From Sphingomonadales bacterium (lineage in GTDB: Bacteria > Pseudomonadota > Alphaproteobacteria > Sphingomonadales > Sphingomonadaceae), in assembly GCA_025351405.1 (NCBI GenBank), contig JANXVZ010000010.1, positions 62,001-126,000 on the forward strand: a DNA stretch of 64,000 nt, written 5' to 3'. A model generated the notes under the pieces. The model was not told where the DNA came from, did no database searches, and worked only from the letters and a program-made list of their open reading frames with translations. Of the stretch, positions 18,892-26,281 are shown piece after piece. The position numbers and the translations under genes are program-made. Numbering within the stretch: position 1 is the stretch's first letter; each line of letters begins with the position of its first letter.

Positions 18892-19323
18892 TCAGCCAAC
18901 TCCCGGAAAGCGCCAGATGGCAATGATGGTCCAGCCGGGATCGATCGGCCCTTCAACGACCCGGCCCAGGCCCGCATGGGCATGGACCACCCCCCGCGAT
19001 GTCACGATGGCGACATGACGTTGGCCCGGAGCGGGTTCCACCACCAGAATGTCGCCGGGCTGCGCCGCCCCCACGCATCGGCAGCCGCACGACGCCAGAA
19101 AGGGGATGAGCAGCCCGGCATTGTCGCCGCCAATGGCATAGGCCGGCACCGCCAGTCCGCCGAGCCCGGCCGCAGCCGCAGCCCACAAGGCAACACCGAT
19201 GCAATCCAGCCCGAGGCCCGGGATCCGTCCCTGGGGCCGAAATCGGGTGCCGACACAATCCCGCACGGCGGCAATGATGGTAGTGACGATCGCGGCGCCA
19301 TCGCGGGCCGATGCTTCGGTCAT
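18892..19323 (-). CDS. GTA gp14-like NlpC/P60 cell-wall peptidase
   Basis: 143 residues. NlpC/P60 cysteine peptidase of the phage-tail type: Cys41 in GLDCIGVAL, His103 in GQRHVAIVT, and a further His in VVHAHAGLGRVVE. It is expected to cut peptidoglycan during DNA delivery and to sit at the tail hub. The start at 19323 has GGAGG eight bases upstream; an upstream extension in the frame overlaps gp13 and is Cys/Arg-rich noise. Length fits RcGTA gp14. Confidence 0.87.
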   Translation of the reverse strand: MTEASARDGAAIVTTIIAAVRDCVGTRFRPQGRIPGLGLDCIGVALWAAAAAGLGGLAVPAYAIGGDNAGLLIPFLASCGCRCVGAAQPGDILVVEPAPGQRHVAIVTSRGVVHAHAGLGRVVEGPIDPGWTIIAIWRFPGVG

Positions 19324-19349
19324 CACGGAAACCTCCGGGAGTTGGGTTC

Positions 19350-20186
19350 TCACGCGCCGGGGAAGCGGGTCAGCAGGTCGCCGCCGGGGACATGGGGCTC
19401 GCCGCGAAAATTCTCGGCATTGGCAAAGCGCCCGATGCAGGTTGCAAAGCGTTTGTCGCAACCGGCCTCGATCTCGACAAGGACACCGGGAACCAGTGCC
19501 AGCGGTTCGTCGAGGGCGAGGCTGGCACCCGTGTGCGCGACGATGCGCCGCTCGATTCCGGCAGCGGCGCCCGTCAGTACCCGCATCCGACCTTCGATAT
19601 GGTCGCCGGCAGAATCGACGCCGGCAATGACAAGGCTATCGCCATCGGCGCTGGTCACCACGCCGCGATGACGGCGGCCCCGCATCGCCACCCGACAGCG
19701 CGCGTCGCCCAGTTCGGCACGACATTCGGGTGAGCAGGTCTCGATGCGCACAGCGGCGAGCGCCGACGTCGGTCCGCGCAGCGTCGCGGTAAAGCCGGCG
19801 TCCGGCCCGGTGCCGGCCTCGACACTTCCCAAGGTGCCGCGCGCCAGCAGCTGCGACCCGGTGTCAGGCTGGCGCCAATCGACCATCACCAGCGACACTT
19901 CGGCGCCATCATAGCGGCCGTCCGCCAGGTCCGCCGCGGTGATAGCATCGGCGCTGAGCGCACCGGCCACGTCCATGGTATCGACATCGAGGCCGTCGCT
20001 GGCGACGATCGCCGATGGGTTCATCCCCGGGGCACTGTCGTATCGCAGCCCGGCAATGACCAAAGGCCGGTCATGGGTGGTGAAACCCAGCGTCACGCCG
20101 TCCCGTCGCGACACCCGCCAGCAGATTGCCAGCATGGTGAGGTCGTTCGTCAGGTCCGGGGCCAGCGCCGCTCCCAATTCCGCCAT
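19350..20186 (-). CDS. GTA gp13-like tail hub protein (DUF2163)
   Basis: 278 residues, DUF2163. Seen: CWRVSRRDGVTLGFTTHDRPL near the N-terminus, DVAGALSADAITAADLADGRYDGAEV, and the C-terminal EAGCDKRFATCIGRFANAENF followed by GEPHVPG. Five cysteines (151, 155, 164, 243, 250) sit in two clusters, consistent with the iron-sulfur site reported for the RcGTA hub, to my knowledge. It follows gp12 by four bases. The ATG at 20186 is used; a longer frame upstream overlaps gp12. Confidence 0.88.
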   Translation of the reverse strand: MAELGAALAPDLTNDLTMLAICWRVSRRDGVTLGFTTHDRPLVIAGLRYDSAPGMNPSAIVASDGLDVDTMDVAGALSADAITAADLADGRYDGAEVSLVMVDWRQPDTGSQLLARGTLGSVEAGTGPDAGFTATLRGPTSALAAVRIETCSPECRAELGDARCRVAMRGRRHRGVVTSADGDSLVIAGVDSAGDHIEGRMRVLTGAAAGIERRIVAHTGASLALDEPLALVPGVLVEIEAGCDKRFATCIGRFANAENFRGEPHVPGGDLLTRFPGA

Positions 20187-20190
20187 GGGC

Positions 20191-22509
20191 CTAATCCTCC
20201 CGCACTTCGACAAGCGGCACCGAGGGCAGTTCCCCCGCCCGCCAGCCGGCGAGCGACACGTCGATGCGATCGGCGGCGAAGCGCACGGGCACGTCGAATT
20301 CAAAGCCTGCACTGACCGCGATCCCGGCAGCGGGCGCCACTTCAAAATCGATCATGCCGCCATCGCCAAGGCTCCAGCCGCTGTTGCGCTCGTTGCCGCC
20401 GACCGCGACGCGCAGGCTGGCGGCGACCGGCCGCGTGATGCGGCGCGTCTGGATGTCGTCGCCGCCGCCATAGTGTTTGACGAGGGCGAAGCGCGTCGCC
20501 AGCCCATCGCCCACCCCAAGCGATTGATCGGTTGCCGCCAACGGCGCTCCGGGTGCCGCCGACGACCGGTCCAGCGGATCGCTGAAGCGAAAGCCATGCG
20601 CCTGGCCACGCCGTGCCCGGAAAAACCCGACGAGCGCGACAAGGTCGGCCTCCGATCGCACGCCGACCCCGGCATCATAGTGCAGGCGCGCGTCACTCCA
20701 CTGGCTGTTGCGCTGCTCGCGCCCGGATCCGGTGACCACCACCTGCGTCGAAAATTCCGGGCCGCCCGCTGCGCCATAGCCGAGCTGAAGCGGAAAGCGC
20801 ACGTCGTGAAAGCCTGCCACGTCTTCCTCCCCGTTGATTTCGAATGCCGTGAAACCGTCGCGCGCGACTTGCGGCCAGGCCCAGACAAATGTTTCCGCGA
20901 CGCCGCGCGCCATCGCTGCGCGGGCGGCATCGACAATGGCCGGCCAATCCGCCGCCGACGCTGCGAAACCGCTGAAATAATGCTGTTTCGCCGCCGGGTA
21001 GCCGAGCCGCTCCGCGATCACGGCGCGCGCCCGTTGCTGGCCGCCGGCATCGCCAGTGGTGACAAATTCATAGTCTTCCAGCTGGAGCACATCGAACGCG
21101 GGTGACGCCCATGCGACCGGCAGGTTGGCGCGAATTAGTTCGGGCGCCTGCGAGTTGAACACCTGTGGGGCGTAGAACAATATATGCGTGACCGTGGCAG
21201 GCGCCGCAGCAAGGACCGCTTCGCGCAGCGCCAGTGTCGCGGCACCAAGCCGGTTGCCGCACCAATCGAGATAGGCGCGTTCCCCGGCGCTGGCGATGCT
21301 GCGAACATCGGCGATGGCGGGCGCCGCGAGGCCGGTGTCCGCCCGATATGCCGCCGTGGTCGCGGCATCATAGAGGCACGCCTGCCCGTCGGCGGCGACC
21401 CACCACCAGGGCTCTCCGATCTGGAAGCGCGGCGCAGGTCCCATCAGCGCCGTGAACGCCAGCGCCGCGCTTTCCAGCCATGCCATCGCCGCCGCGTTGC
21501 AAGGCGACAGCAGCGTGGACGCGGGCACATAGCCGGTCACCGCCCGCTCGCCCGTAGTGCCGCGCTGCGCCCATTCCGCCGGGCAATGCTGGTCGAGCAG
21601 CTCGAACGACAGCGACATGATGGTTGCAAAGCCAAGCGCCGCAGCGCGCGCCAGAAAGTCCGCGTGCCATGCCAGCGCCGGGGCGTTGATCGGCACCACC
21701 GGGTCGGCGAGGAAGGCCCCGCTGGCGGCGTCGCGCCTGAGCCCCATGAAATGGCTCATCCCGACATAGTGGACGAGCGCGTCGCGATAGCCGAGGGCGA
21801 ACAGCGCCTCGACCAGCCGCTCGGGCGTCTGGTTATAGCTGTCGTCATAGCCGCTCGCCATGCGCAGGCGGTGCGGCGGCACAAAGGCATCGCCGGCGCG
21901 CAGCATGGAACCGGGGCCATCGCAGCGAACCGCGCCGATCTGCACCCGCCCGGTAACCGGCGCGGCGAACGCCGCCGCGCTGCCGTCATACGCCGGCGCC
22001 ACCAGCGATATGAACAGCCGGTCGATATCCCTCGCCCACACCGGATCGGACTCGGCAGGGTGCAGAAAGCCACCGGCCAGCGCGTCGAAATCGAGGCTGA
22101 TGACCGCATCATCGGGAACCCCGACGGCATAGTTCCACAGCCGGACATACCAGCTTCGCGGCGCTCCCGATGCGTCGCGCCCTTCGATGGTCAGCACCGG
22201 GCCGTTGACCGCGTCGAGCGGCATGACACCGCTGCCCTGCCAGCGGAACTGCAGTTGCGTGCCGCGATAATCCCGCGATGTCTCCAGCGCGAGCAGCGGA
22301 TGGCTCCAGCGATCGGTCGAGTCCCAGATCAGCCCGGCGAGATCGTCGGCACGGTGGAAGACTGCATCGACGATCATCGCGTCGGCACCGGCCGTTGTCA
22401 CCGCTGCCATCATCGGGCGCGGAAAATCGACTGTCCACCAACGGGGGTCAAAGCGCTTGACCCATTTCGTCCGGCGCTGGTCCGCCGCCGTCGCCAGCCA
22501 ATAGCGCAT
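20191..22509 (-). CDS. GTA gp12-like protein (DUF2460) with a 565-residue N-terminal extension
   Basis: 772 residues, whereas RcGTA gp12 is about 210. Residues 566-772 are the normal DUF2460 tail protein (GFHDVRFPLQLGYGA, FFRARRGQAHGFRFSDP, RRITRPVAASLRVAV). Residues 1-215 look like a beta-sandwich (alternating strands, many Trp/Tyr, WYVRLWNY). Residues 216-560 read like a TIM barrel of the glycosidase type: LGYRDALVHYVGMSHF, LGFATIMSLSFELLD (Glu303), RFQIGEPWWW (Glu366), AFDVLQLEDYEF (Glu478) and AETFVWAWPQ. In RcGTA a TIM-barrel-like domain is on gp15, which is short here. The fold and any activity are inferred from pattern only. Overlaps the gp11 stop by one base. Confidence 0.8.
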   Translation of the reverse strand: MRYWLATAADQRRTKWVKRFDPRWWTVDFPRPMMAAVTTAGADAMIVDAVFHRADDLAGLIWDSTDRWSHPLLALETSRDYRGTQLQFRWQGSGVMPLDAVNGPVLTIEGRDASGAPRSWYVRLWNYAVGVPDDAVISLDFDALAGGFLHPAESDPVWARDIDRLFISLVAPAYDGSAAAFAAPVTGRVQIGAVRCDGPGSMLRAGDAFVPPHRLRMASGYDDSYNQTPERLVEALFALGYRDALVHYVGMSHFMGLRRDAASGAFLADPVVPINAPALAWHADFLARAAALGFATIMSLSFELLDQHCPAEWAQRGTTGERAVTGYVPASTLLSPCNAAAMAWLESAALAFTALMGPAPRFQIGEPWWWVAADGQACLYDAATTAAYRADTGLAAPAIADVRSIASAGERAYLDWCGNRLGAATLALREAVLAAAPATVTHILFYAPQVFNSQAPELIRANLPVAWASPAFDVLQLEDYEFVTTGDAGGQQRARAVIAERLGYPAAKQHYFSGFAASAADWPAIVDAARAAMARGVAETFVWAWPQVARDGFTAFEINGEEDVAGFHDVRFPLQLGYGAAGGPEFSTQVVVTGSGREQRNSQWSDARLHYDAGVGVRSEADLVALVGFFRARRGQAHGFRFSDPLDRSSAAPGAPLAATDQSLGVGDGLATRFALVKHYGGGDDIQTRRITRPVAASLRVAVGGNERNSGWSLGDGGMIDFEVAPAAGIAVSAGFEFDVPVRFAADRIDVSLAGWRAGELPSVPLVEVRED

Positions 22510-23108
22510 TATGCGCTCCTCGCCAGCGCCTGGCGCACAGCGCGCGCCACCTGGTCGCCCGTCCGCGCCATCAACGCCGGCGAGGTGTCGCGGGCCGTAG
22601 CCACGTTGACCGTTACATTGACAGGGCCGCGCCCGCTGCTCCAGCCGCCGGTGCCGCTACCGTTGTCGATCCGCCCGGCCGCCGTCGGCACGAACAGTTC
22701 AGGCCCCCGCTCACCCACCAGATACGGTCGCCCGCCGGCCACCGCCCCGCCGATCGCCCGCCCCGGTGCACCCGAAAACAGCCCCGACACCGCCCCGGCC
22801 AGCGAGCCGAGCAGGCCGCCACCGCTGCCACCGCCGCCGAACAAGGCACCCAGATCGGTCCGCAATGCCCCCGCCGCAATATCGGCCAGCGCCGTCAGCG
22901 CCACCCGCCGCAAATCCTCGAACCCGAACTTGCCCGACACCGCCGCCCGCGCCAGCGCCCGCTCGATGCTGGTCCCGGCGCGATCGACACCCTGCGCCAA
23001 AGGTCCATCCAGCTCGCGCCGGATGTCGCCGACGCCGCCAAGGAAGTCGCTGGTATCGGCGCGCACGCGAATGACCAGCGTATCCAGTTCCGTGCCCTCA
23101 CCGCCCAT
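22509..23108 (-). CDS. GTA gp11-like short tail tape measure protein
   Basis: 199 residues. Seen: LVIRVRADTSDFLGGVGDIRREL at the N-terminus, a long helical middle, a Gly-rich turn (GGGGSGGGLLGSLAG), and the phage tape-measure ending with GRPYLVGERGPELFVPTAAGRI and VNVTVNVATA. Tape length sets tail length, so the particle tail would be very short, as in RcGTA (about 220 residues). Overlaps the tail chaperone gene by 11 bases. Confidence 0.86.
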   Translation of the reverse strand: MGGEGTELDTLVIRVRADTSDFLGGVGDIRRELDGPLAQGVDRAGTSIERALARAAVSGKFGFEDLRRVALTALADIAAGALRTDLGALFGGGGSGGGLLGSLAGAVSGLFSGAPGRAIGGAVAGGRPYLVGERGPELFVPTAAGRIDNGSGTGGWSSGRGPVNVTVNVATARDTSPALMARTGDQVARAVRQALARSA

Positions 23109-23301
23109 CGGGAAATGCCTCCATCAATCGTGTGAGCATGGCGCCATCGGCGGGCACGGCATCGGCGTCATCAAGGCCAAGAGCCGTGCGCAATTCCGCG
23201 GGGGTCGCCAGCCAGAACTCCGCCGGCCGCCAGCCAAGGGCAGCGCTGGCAACCCGCGCCGCCTGCAGCGCCGCCGCGGCGAACGTCAGCGCGAACGTCA
23301 T
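23098..23301 (-). CDS. Phage tail assembly chaperone (rcc01693 type)
   Basis: 67 residues, small acidic protein with GWRPAEFWLATPAELRTALGL, the family pattern of the GTA tail assembly chaperone that sits between gp10 and gp11. It would hold the tape measure during tail assembly. Start ATG at 23301 overlaps the gp10 stop by four bases. Confidence 0.83.
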   Translation of the reverse strand: MTFALTFAAAALQAARVASAALGWRPAEFWLATPAELRTALGLDDADAVPADGAMLTRLMEAFPDGR

Positions 23302-23600
23302 CGCCCGGCCAGTATCTGCCCGAGCAGCACGCGCAGCACCGGGGTCACCGCCGCCAGCCCCTGCGCCACCAGCCGTTCGGAGAACGCACCTCGCTCCAGC
23401 CCCGCCGGAGCGCCATCGAGGCAATGCCAGAACAGCCCCGCCAGTTCCGCAAGGGTCAGGCCGCCCGCCGCTGCGCGTTCCACCAGCGCGAACAGCGGCC
23501 CGAGTTCGGCTTCCGCGGCCACCAGCGCCGTGAACGTGGGCCGCAGTCGCAGCGCCTGGTCACCGAGCAACAGCGCCGCCTCGCCGCGCAAGCCGTTCAC
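23298..23600 (-). CDS. GTA gp10-like protein
   Basis: 100 residues of the GTA gp10 family (gene transfer agent family protein, tail chaperone-like). Seen: NGLRGEAALLLGDQALRLRPTF, AAEAELG, and GLTLAELAGLFWHCLDG. The start is GTG at 23600, overlapping the gp9 stop as GTGA. It partners with the following small chaperone, the counterpart of the frameshift-linked chaperone pair of siphophages; here they are two separate overlapping genes. Confidence 0.83.
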   Translation of the reverse strand: MNGLRGEAALLLGDQALRLRPTFTALVAAEAELGPLFALVERAAAGGLTLAELAGLFWHCLDGAPAGLERGAFSERLVAQGLAAVTPVLRVLLGQILAGR

Positions 23601-24004
23601 GCCGCCACCACGGCGCCGGAGCTTTCGAGCGCCAGTGTATAGGTACGTTCCCCGTTGAAATCGCCGGCGTAATCAAGCCGGGTGATGAGAAATTTCGCCG
23701 TTACGGTGGCGCCGCTTTCAAAGCTGACGCGGTAGTCGTCGATAACCCCCGCCAGCGCATTGGCCTTGATCCGCGCCTCTGCTGCCGACCCGGTGAACAC
23801 CCCCGATCCGCTCAGCGAGACCGATCGAACGCCTGCGCCCGACAACAGCTCGCGCCAGCCGCCGGAACCCTGGTTGGTCACCACCACGGTTTCGGCATTG
23901 ATCGCCATCTGCGTCGTCCGCAAACCCGCAACCGTGGTGAACGCCGGCACTGGCGCCCCGTCGCCGACCTTCAACAGGAAGGCGCTGCCCTTTTCGATGG
24001 CCAT
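23597..24004 (-). CDS. GTA gp9-like major tail tube protein
   Basis: 135 residues, phage major tail protein of the TP901-1 type. Seen: FLLKVGDGAPVPAFTTVAGLRTTQM, a loop with VVTNQGSGGWRELLSGAGVRSVSLSGSG, and ending FNGERTYTLALESSG. Stacked hexamers of this protein form the tail tube. A clear AAGGGG ribosome site precedes the ATG. Length equals that of RcGTA gp9. Confidence 0.9.
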   Translation of the reverse strand: MAIEKGSAFLLKVGDGAPVPAFTTVAGLRTTQMAINAETVVVTNQGSGGWRELLSGAGVRSVSLSGSGVFTGSAAEARIKANALAGVIDDYRVSFESGATVTAKFLITRLDYAGDFNGERTYTLALESSGAVVAA

Positions 24005-24022
24005 GAATTTACCCCTTTCGGA

Positions 24023-24406
24023 TCAGATGGATATGCTGCGAACGCGAATATCGACGATGCCCTGCGTCCAGCCCCCCGGGTCCGTGAGCACCAGCGACCG
24101 CATGAAACGGACGCTGGCGACGCCGTGGCCGCCGCTGCTGCCGGACATCGCCAGCAGCGCCGCCTCGACCAGCCCCATCAGCGCCTTGGCGCGCACTGTG
24201 CCAGGCCCGGAATCCCAGACACCGATGCTCAGGCGGTGCTCATGGCCGGCGTTCGTCTTGGTGCCCCAATCGGTGACCACATCGCTGCCGATGACGACGT
24301 AGGGCGGCGCCGCTTCGGCCGGCGGACCGTCATAGACGCCGGTGATGCCGGGGATTGCCGCCAGCGACGCGGCAACAAGCTTTTGTACAGCCAGGCTCGC
24401 GCTCAT
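24023..24406 (-). CDS. GTA gp8-like tail terminator/connector (DUF3168)
   Basis: 127 residues of DUF3168. Seen: LAAIPGITGVYDGPPAEAAPPYVVIGSD, TKTNAGHEHRLSIGVWD and VRFMRSLVLTDPGGWTQGIVDIRV, all family-typical. It caps the tail tube at the head-tail joint. The ATG overlaps the stop of the preceding small gene (ATGA). Confidence 0.88.
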   Translation of the reverse strand: MSASLAVQKLVAASLAAIPGITGVYDGPPAEAAPPYVVIGSDVVTDWGTKTNAGHEHRLSIGVWDSGPGTVRAKALMGLVEAALLAMSGSSGGHGVASVRFMRSLVLTDPGGWTQGIVDIRVRSISI

Positions 24407-24660
24407 CGCCGCCCTCCCGTCAAAGTCGCCAGCAGCGCCGCGATGCGCGGGTCCGGCGGATGTCGCTGCGTGCCGAACGCCCGCGCCACCAGTGCCGGCG
24501 CGCGCAGGCGCACGAAATCATCGCCGGGCTCGACGGCAATCGCCGGCATTTCGGCCTGTGCCGCCGCCGTCAGGCGCGGCACCGCGGCGCTGACCGCGTG
24601 TTGCCCGGCCGTGATGCCGCGCTGTGCCACCAGCGCCATGATCCAGCCCGCCGTCACCAT
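24403..24660 (-). CDS. Small head-tail gene product, possible HK97 gp10 counterpart
   Basis: 85 residues with no family I can name with confidence. It sits between the head-tail adaptor (gp7) and DUF3168 (gp8), the slot where many siphophages carry an HK97 gp10-like protein (usually 120-150 residues). Ala-rich helical N-terminus (GQHAVSAAVPRLTAAAQAEM), then FVRLRAPALVARAFGT and a basic C-terminus. Its start overlaps gp7 by seven bases and its stop overlaps gp8 by four, so the frame is held by both neighbours. RcGTA has no separate gene here, to my knowledge. Confidence 0.7.
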   Translation of the reverse strand: MVTAGWIMALVAQRGITAGQHAVSAAVPRLTAAAQAEMPAIAVEPGDDFVRLRAPALVARAFGTQRHPPDPRIAALLATLTGGRR

Positions 24661-25007
24661 GTCCGGGTCTCGCAAGCCAGCGTCACCCGGTCCGGGGTGC
24701 GCGGATCGTTCGCCACCGACAGCACCGCCAGCGTGGCGCCCTGCCAGCGCAACCGCGACGTCAGGTCCACCGCAACCGGCGCCCGCAGCACCACCTGCCA
24801 ACGCCGCTGCGCCCGCCGCGCCTCGCCTAAAATGCTGCCGACCGCGCTGCTCCCCCCGCCGCTTCCCGGGCCGCCGGCGGGTGACACCGCCGCGTACACC
24901 TCGCCACGCGCCGCCCAATAGCCTGCCGAGGCCCCGGCCTCGTCGCGCAGGTCCACCCACGCCTCGATGCCGACGCGCTCGACGAGCGCGCCCGAAAGTT
25001 CGTCCAT
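24654..25007 (-). CDS. GTA gp7-like head-tail adaptor
   Basis: 117 residues of the phage head-tail joining type (Phage_H_T_join, HK97 gp7/SPP1 gp16-like). Seen: RVGIEAWVDLRDEAG, a disordered Gly/Ser loop, RAQRRWQVVLRAPVAVDLTSRLRWQGATLAVLSVANDP, and CET at the end, the usual RWQG...V...NDP strand pattern. ATG at 25007 is chosen with AAAGGA six bases upstream; a GTG three bases earlier is too near the ribosome site. Confidence 0.85.
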   Translation of the reverse strand: MDELSGALVERVGIEAWVDLRDEAGASAGYWAARGEVYAAVSPAGGPGSGGGSSAVGSILGEARRAQRRWQVVLRAPVAVDLTSRLRWQGATLAVLSVANDPRTPDRVTLACETRTW

Positions 25008-25018
25008 CACCGGTCCTT

Positions 25019-25546
25019 TCAGTTAAGCCGCATCCGCCGCCACGGTCGCCACAGCGCCGCCACCGCGGTGGGCGGCGGCCCGGCATCGGCGGCATCGCGA
25101 TGTGAAAACAGGTGTGCCGCCAATCGCACCAGGCCCTGGCGCAACGGTTCGGGTACGCCGTTCCAATCCGCCCCCAGCCCGGCGCGAAACGCGACCACCG
25201 GTTGCACGACGTCGAAGGGTGCCAGCAAGCGCACCCAGCCACAGCCCGAAACGTCGATGTCGGTTTCGAAACCATCGCCCGCCACCGCGCCGCCGGCGCC
25301 GGCTACCGCGGTTATCGCCACGACGGGCAACACCCCGATCCGCTGCCAGTCCGGGCTCGCGGCGATCCGCTGGCGGCCATCACGAACGATCAACCATTGG
25401 CCGGTGAACGCCTCGCACAAGGCTATCGCCGTGCGGATGAACCCCGCCAGCAAGGCATCCTCGTCGTCGCGTTCGAGCCGCAGGAACGCCTTCACCTCGG
25501 CAAGGCTGACTGCTGCTTCGGGGCTTGGCATCGTTTCCGGCATCAT
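25019..25546 (-). CDS. GTA gp6-like head-tail connector
   Basis: 175 residues. Seen: the gp6 opening VSLAEVKAFLRLERDDEDALLAGFIRTAI, CEAFTGQWLIVRDG, and an all-helical end with VPEPLRQGLVRLAAHLFSHRD, matching the phage gp6-like connector family. It docks on the portal as the first ring of the neck. Start ATG at 25546 overlaps the stop of the preceding adaptor gene; an ATG one codon later is equally possible. Confidence 0.87.
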   Translation of the reverse strand: MMPETMPSPEAAVSLAEVKAFLRLERDDEDALLAGFIRTAIALCEAFTGQWLIVRDGRQRIAASPDWQRIGVLPVVAITAVAGAGGAVAGDGFETDIDVSGCGWVRLLAPFDVVQPVVAFRAGLGADWNGVPEPLRQGLVRLAAHLFSHRDAADAGPPPTAVAALWRPWRRMRLN

Positions 25547-25815
25547 CGGTCCTCCACCCGGATAACCAACGTCCGTTCATCGCTGCGGCCATCGGACATG
25601 GTGATCGCGTTGACAACGCGATAGACAGTGCCGGCAACGCCTGCCGCCAGCGTCACCATGGTACGTTGTGCATCGATGACGGCGCCCGAAACGGCAAGTC
25701 CGTCCGGGGTCACCCGCCATTGCGACGACATGATCGCCAGGCTGCCGAGATAGCCGCCGGCCCAATCGACGGCATAGTCGACCACCGCGGCCGGATCCTT
25801 GAGGAAAATCGCCAA
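25543..25815 (-). CDS. Phage fibre-tail adaptor-like Ig-fold protein
   Basis: 90 residues. The pattern LKDPAAVVDYAVDW, then SSQWRVTPDGLAVSGAVID, TMVTLAAGVAGTVYRVVNAIT and GRSDERTLVIRVED matches small Ig-like phage proteins annotated as fibre-tail adaptors. It likely joins the spike product of this cassette to the particle. It is co-translated with gp6 (four-base overlap). RcGTA has no counterpart at this position. Confidence 0.72.
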   Translation of the reverse strand: MAIFLKDPAAVVDYAVDWAGGYLGSLAIMSSQWRVTPDGLAVSGAVIDAQRTMVTLAAGVAGTVYRVVNAITMSDGRSDERTLVIRVEDR

Positions 25816-25885
25816 TGCCTGCCCCTTAGGTTATGGGCGCACTCCGCCGGAGTGCACCCGAACGCGTGGAAAAACCGGCGGCAAA

Positions 25886-26254
25886 TCAGACCGGGGCGCC
25901 GACTTCGACGCTCCAGCTGGCAATGCTGACGGTGCCGCCAAGGGCCAGCGCCTGCGCCGGACAGGTGGTGACATAAAGCAGCCGGCTGGTGGTGCCATCG
26001 AGTAGCGCGACATGATCGGCCGTGCCGGCGGCGACCACCGACAGTCCGGATTTCGCGGCAATGGTCACCTTGCGCCCGGAAATGTCACCGATGCCGATGG
26101 CAAAATCGGCGGTCACCAGCGCGCCTTCGGCAAGGCGGCCGCTATCGGCCTGGGCATAGGTCGTCGGTTGTCCGCTGACCGCGACCATCCGCGTTGCGGC
26201 GCGGACGATGTTGAGGCTGCCGTCAAGGACGTCGGTGCTGGCAAATTTCGACAT
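25886..26254 (-). CDS. Phage-type structural protein of unknown role
   Basis: 122 residues. The motif set VLDGSLNIVRAATRMVAVSGQPTTYAQA, FAIGIGDISGRKVTIAA, ADHVALLDGTTSRLLYVTTC and ALALGGTVSIASWSVEV is found in small beta-rich proteins next to fibre genes in phage head-tail regions. Function is not established; a decoration or fibre-base role is inference. It lies 27 bases downstream of the spike gene and 70 bases upstream of the adaptor gene. Confidence 0.68.
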   Translation of the reverse strand: MSKFASTDVLDGSLNIVRAATRMVAVSGQPTTYAQADSGRLAEGALVTADFAIGIGDISGRKVTIAAKSGLSVVAAGTADHVALLDGTTSRLLYVTTCPAQALALGGTVSIASWSVEVGAPV

Positions 26255-26281
26255 GGTTGGTCTCCCTTCGAGATGAAATCG

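Noticed and set aside
21184-23658. 824-codon plus-strand frame across GTA gp12-gp9
   Set aside because: Arg/Pro-rich shadow of well-supported minus-strand phage genes; no family pattern.
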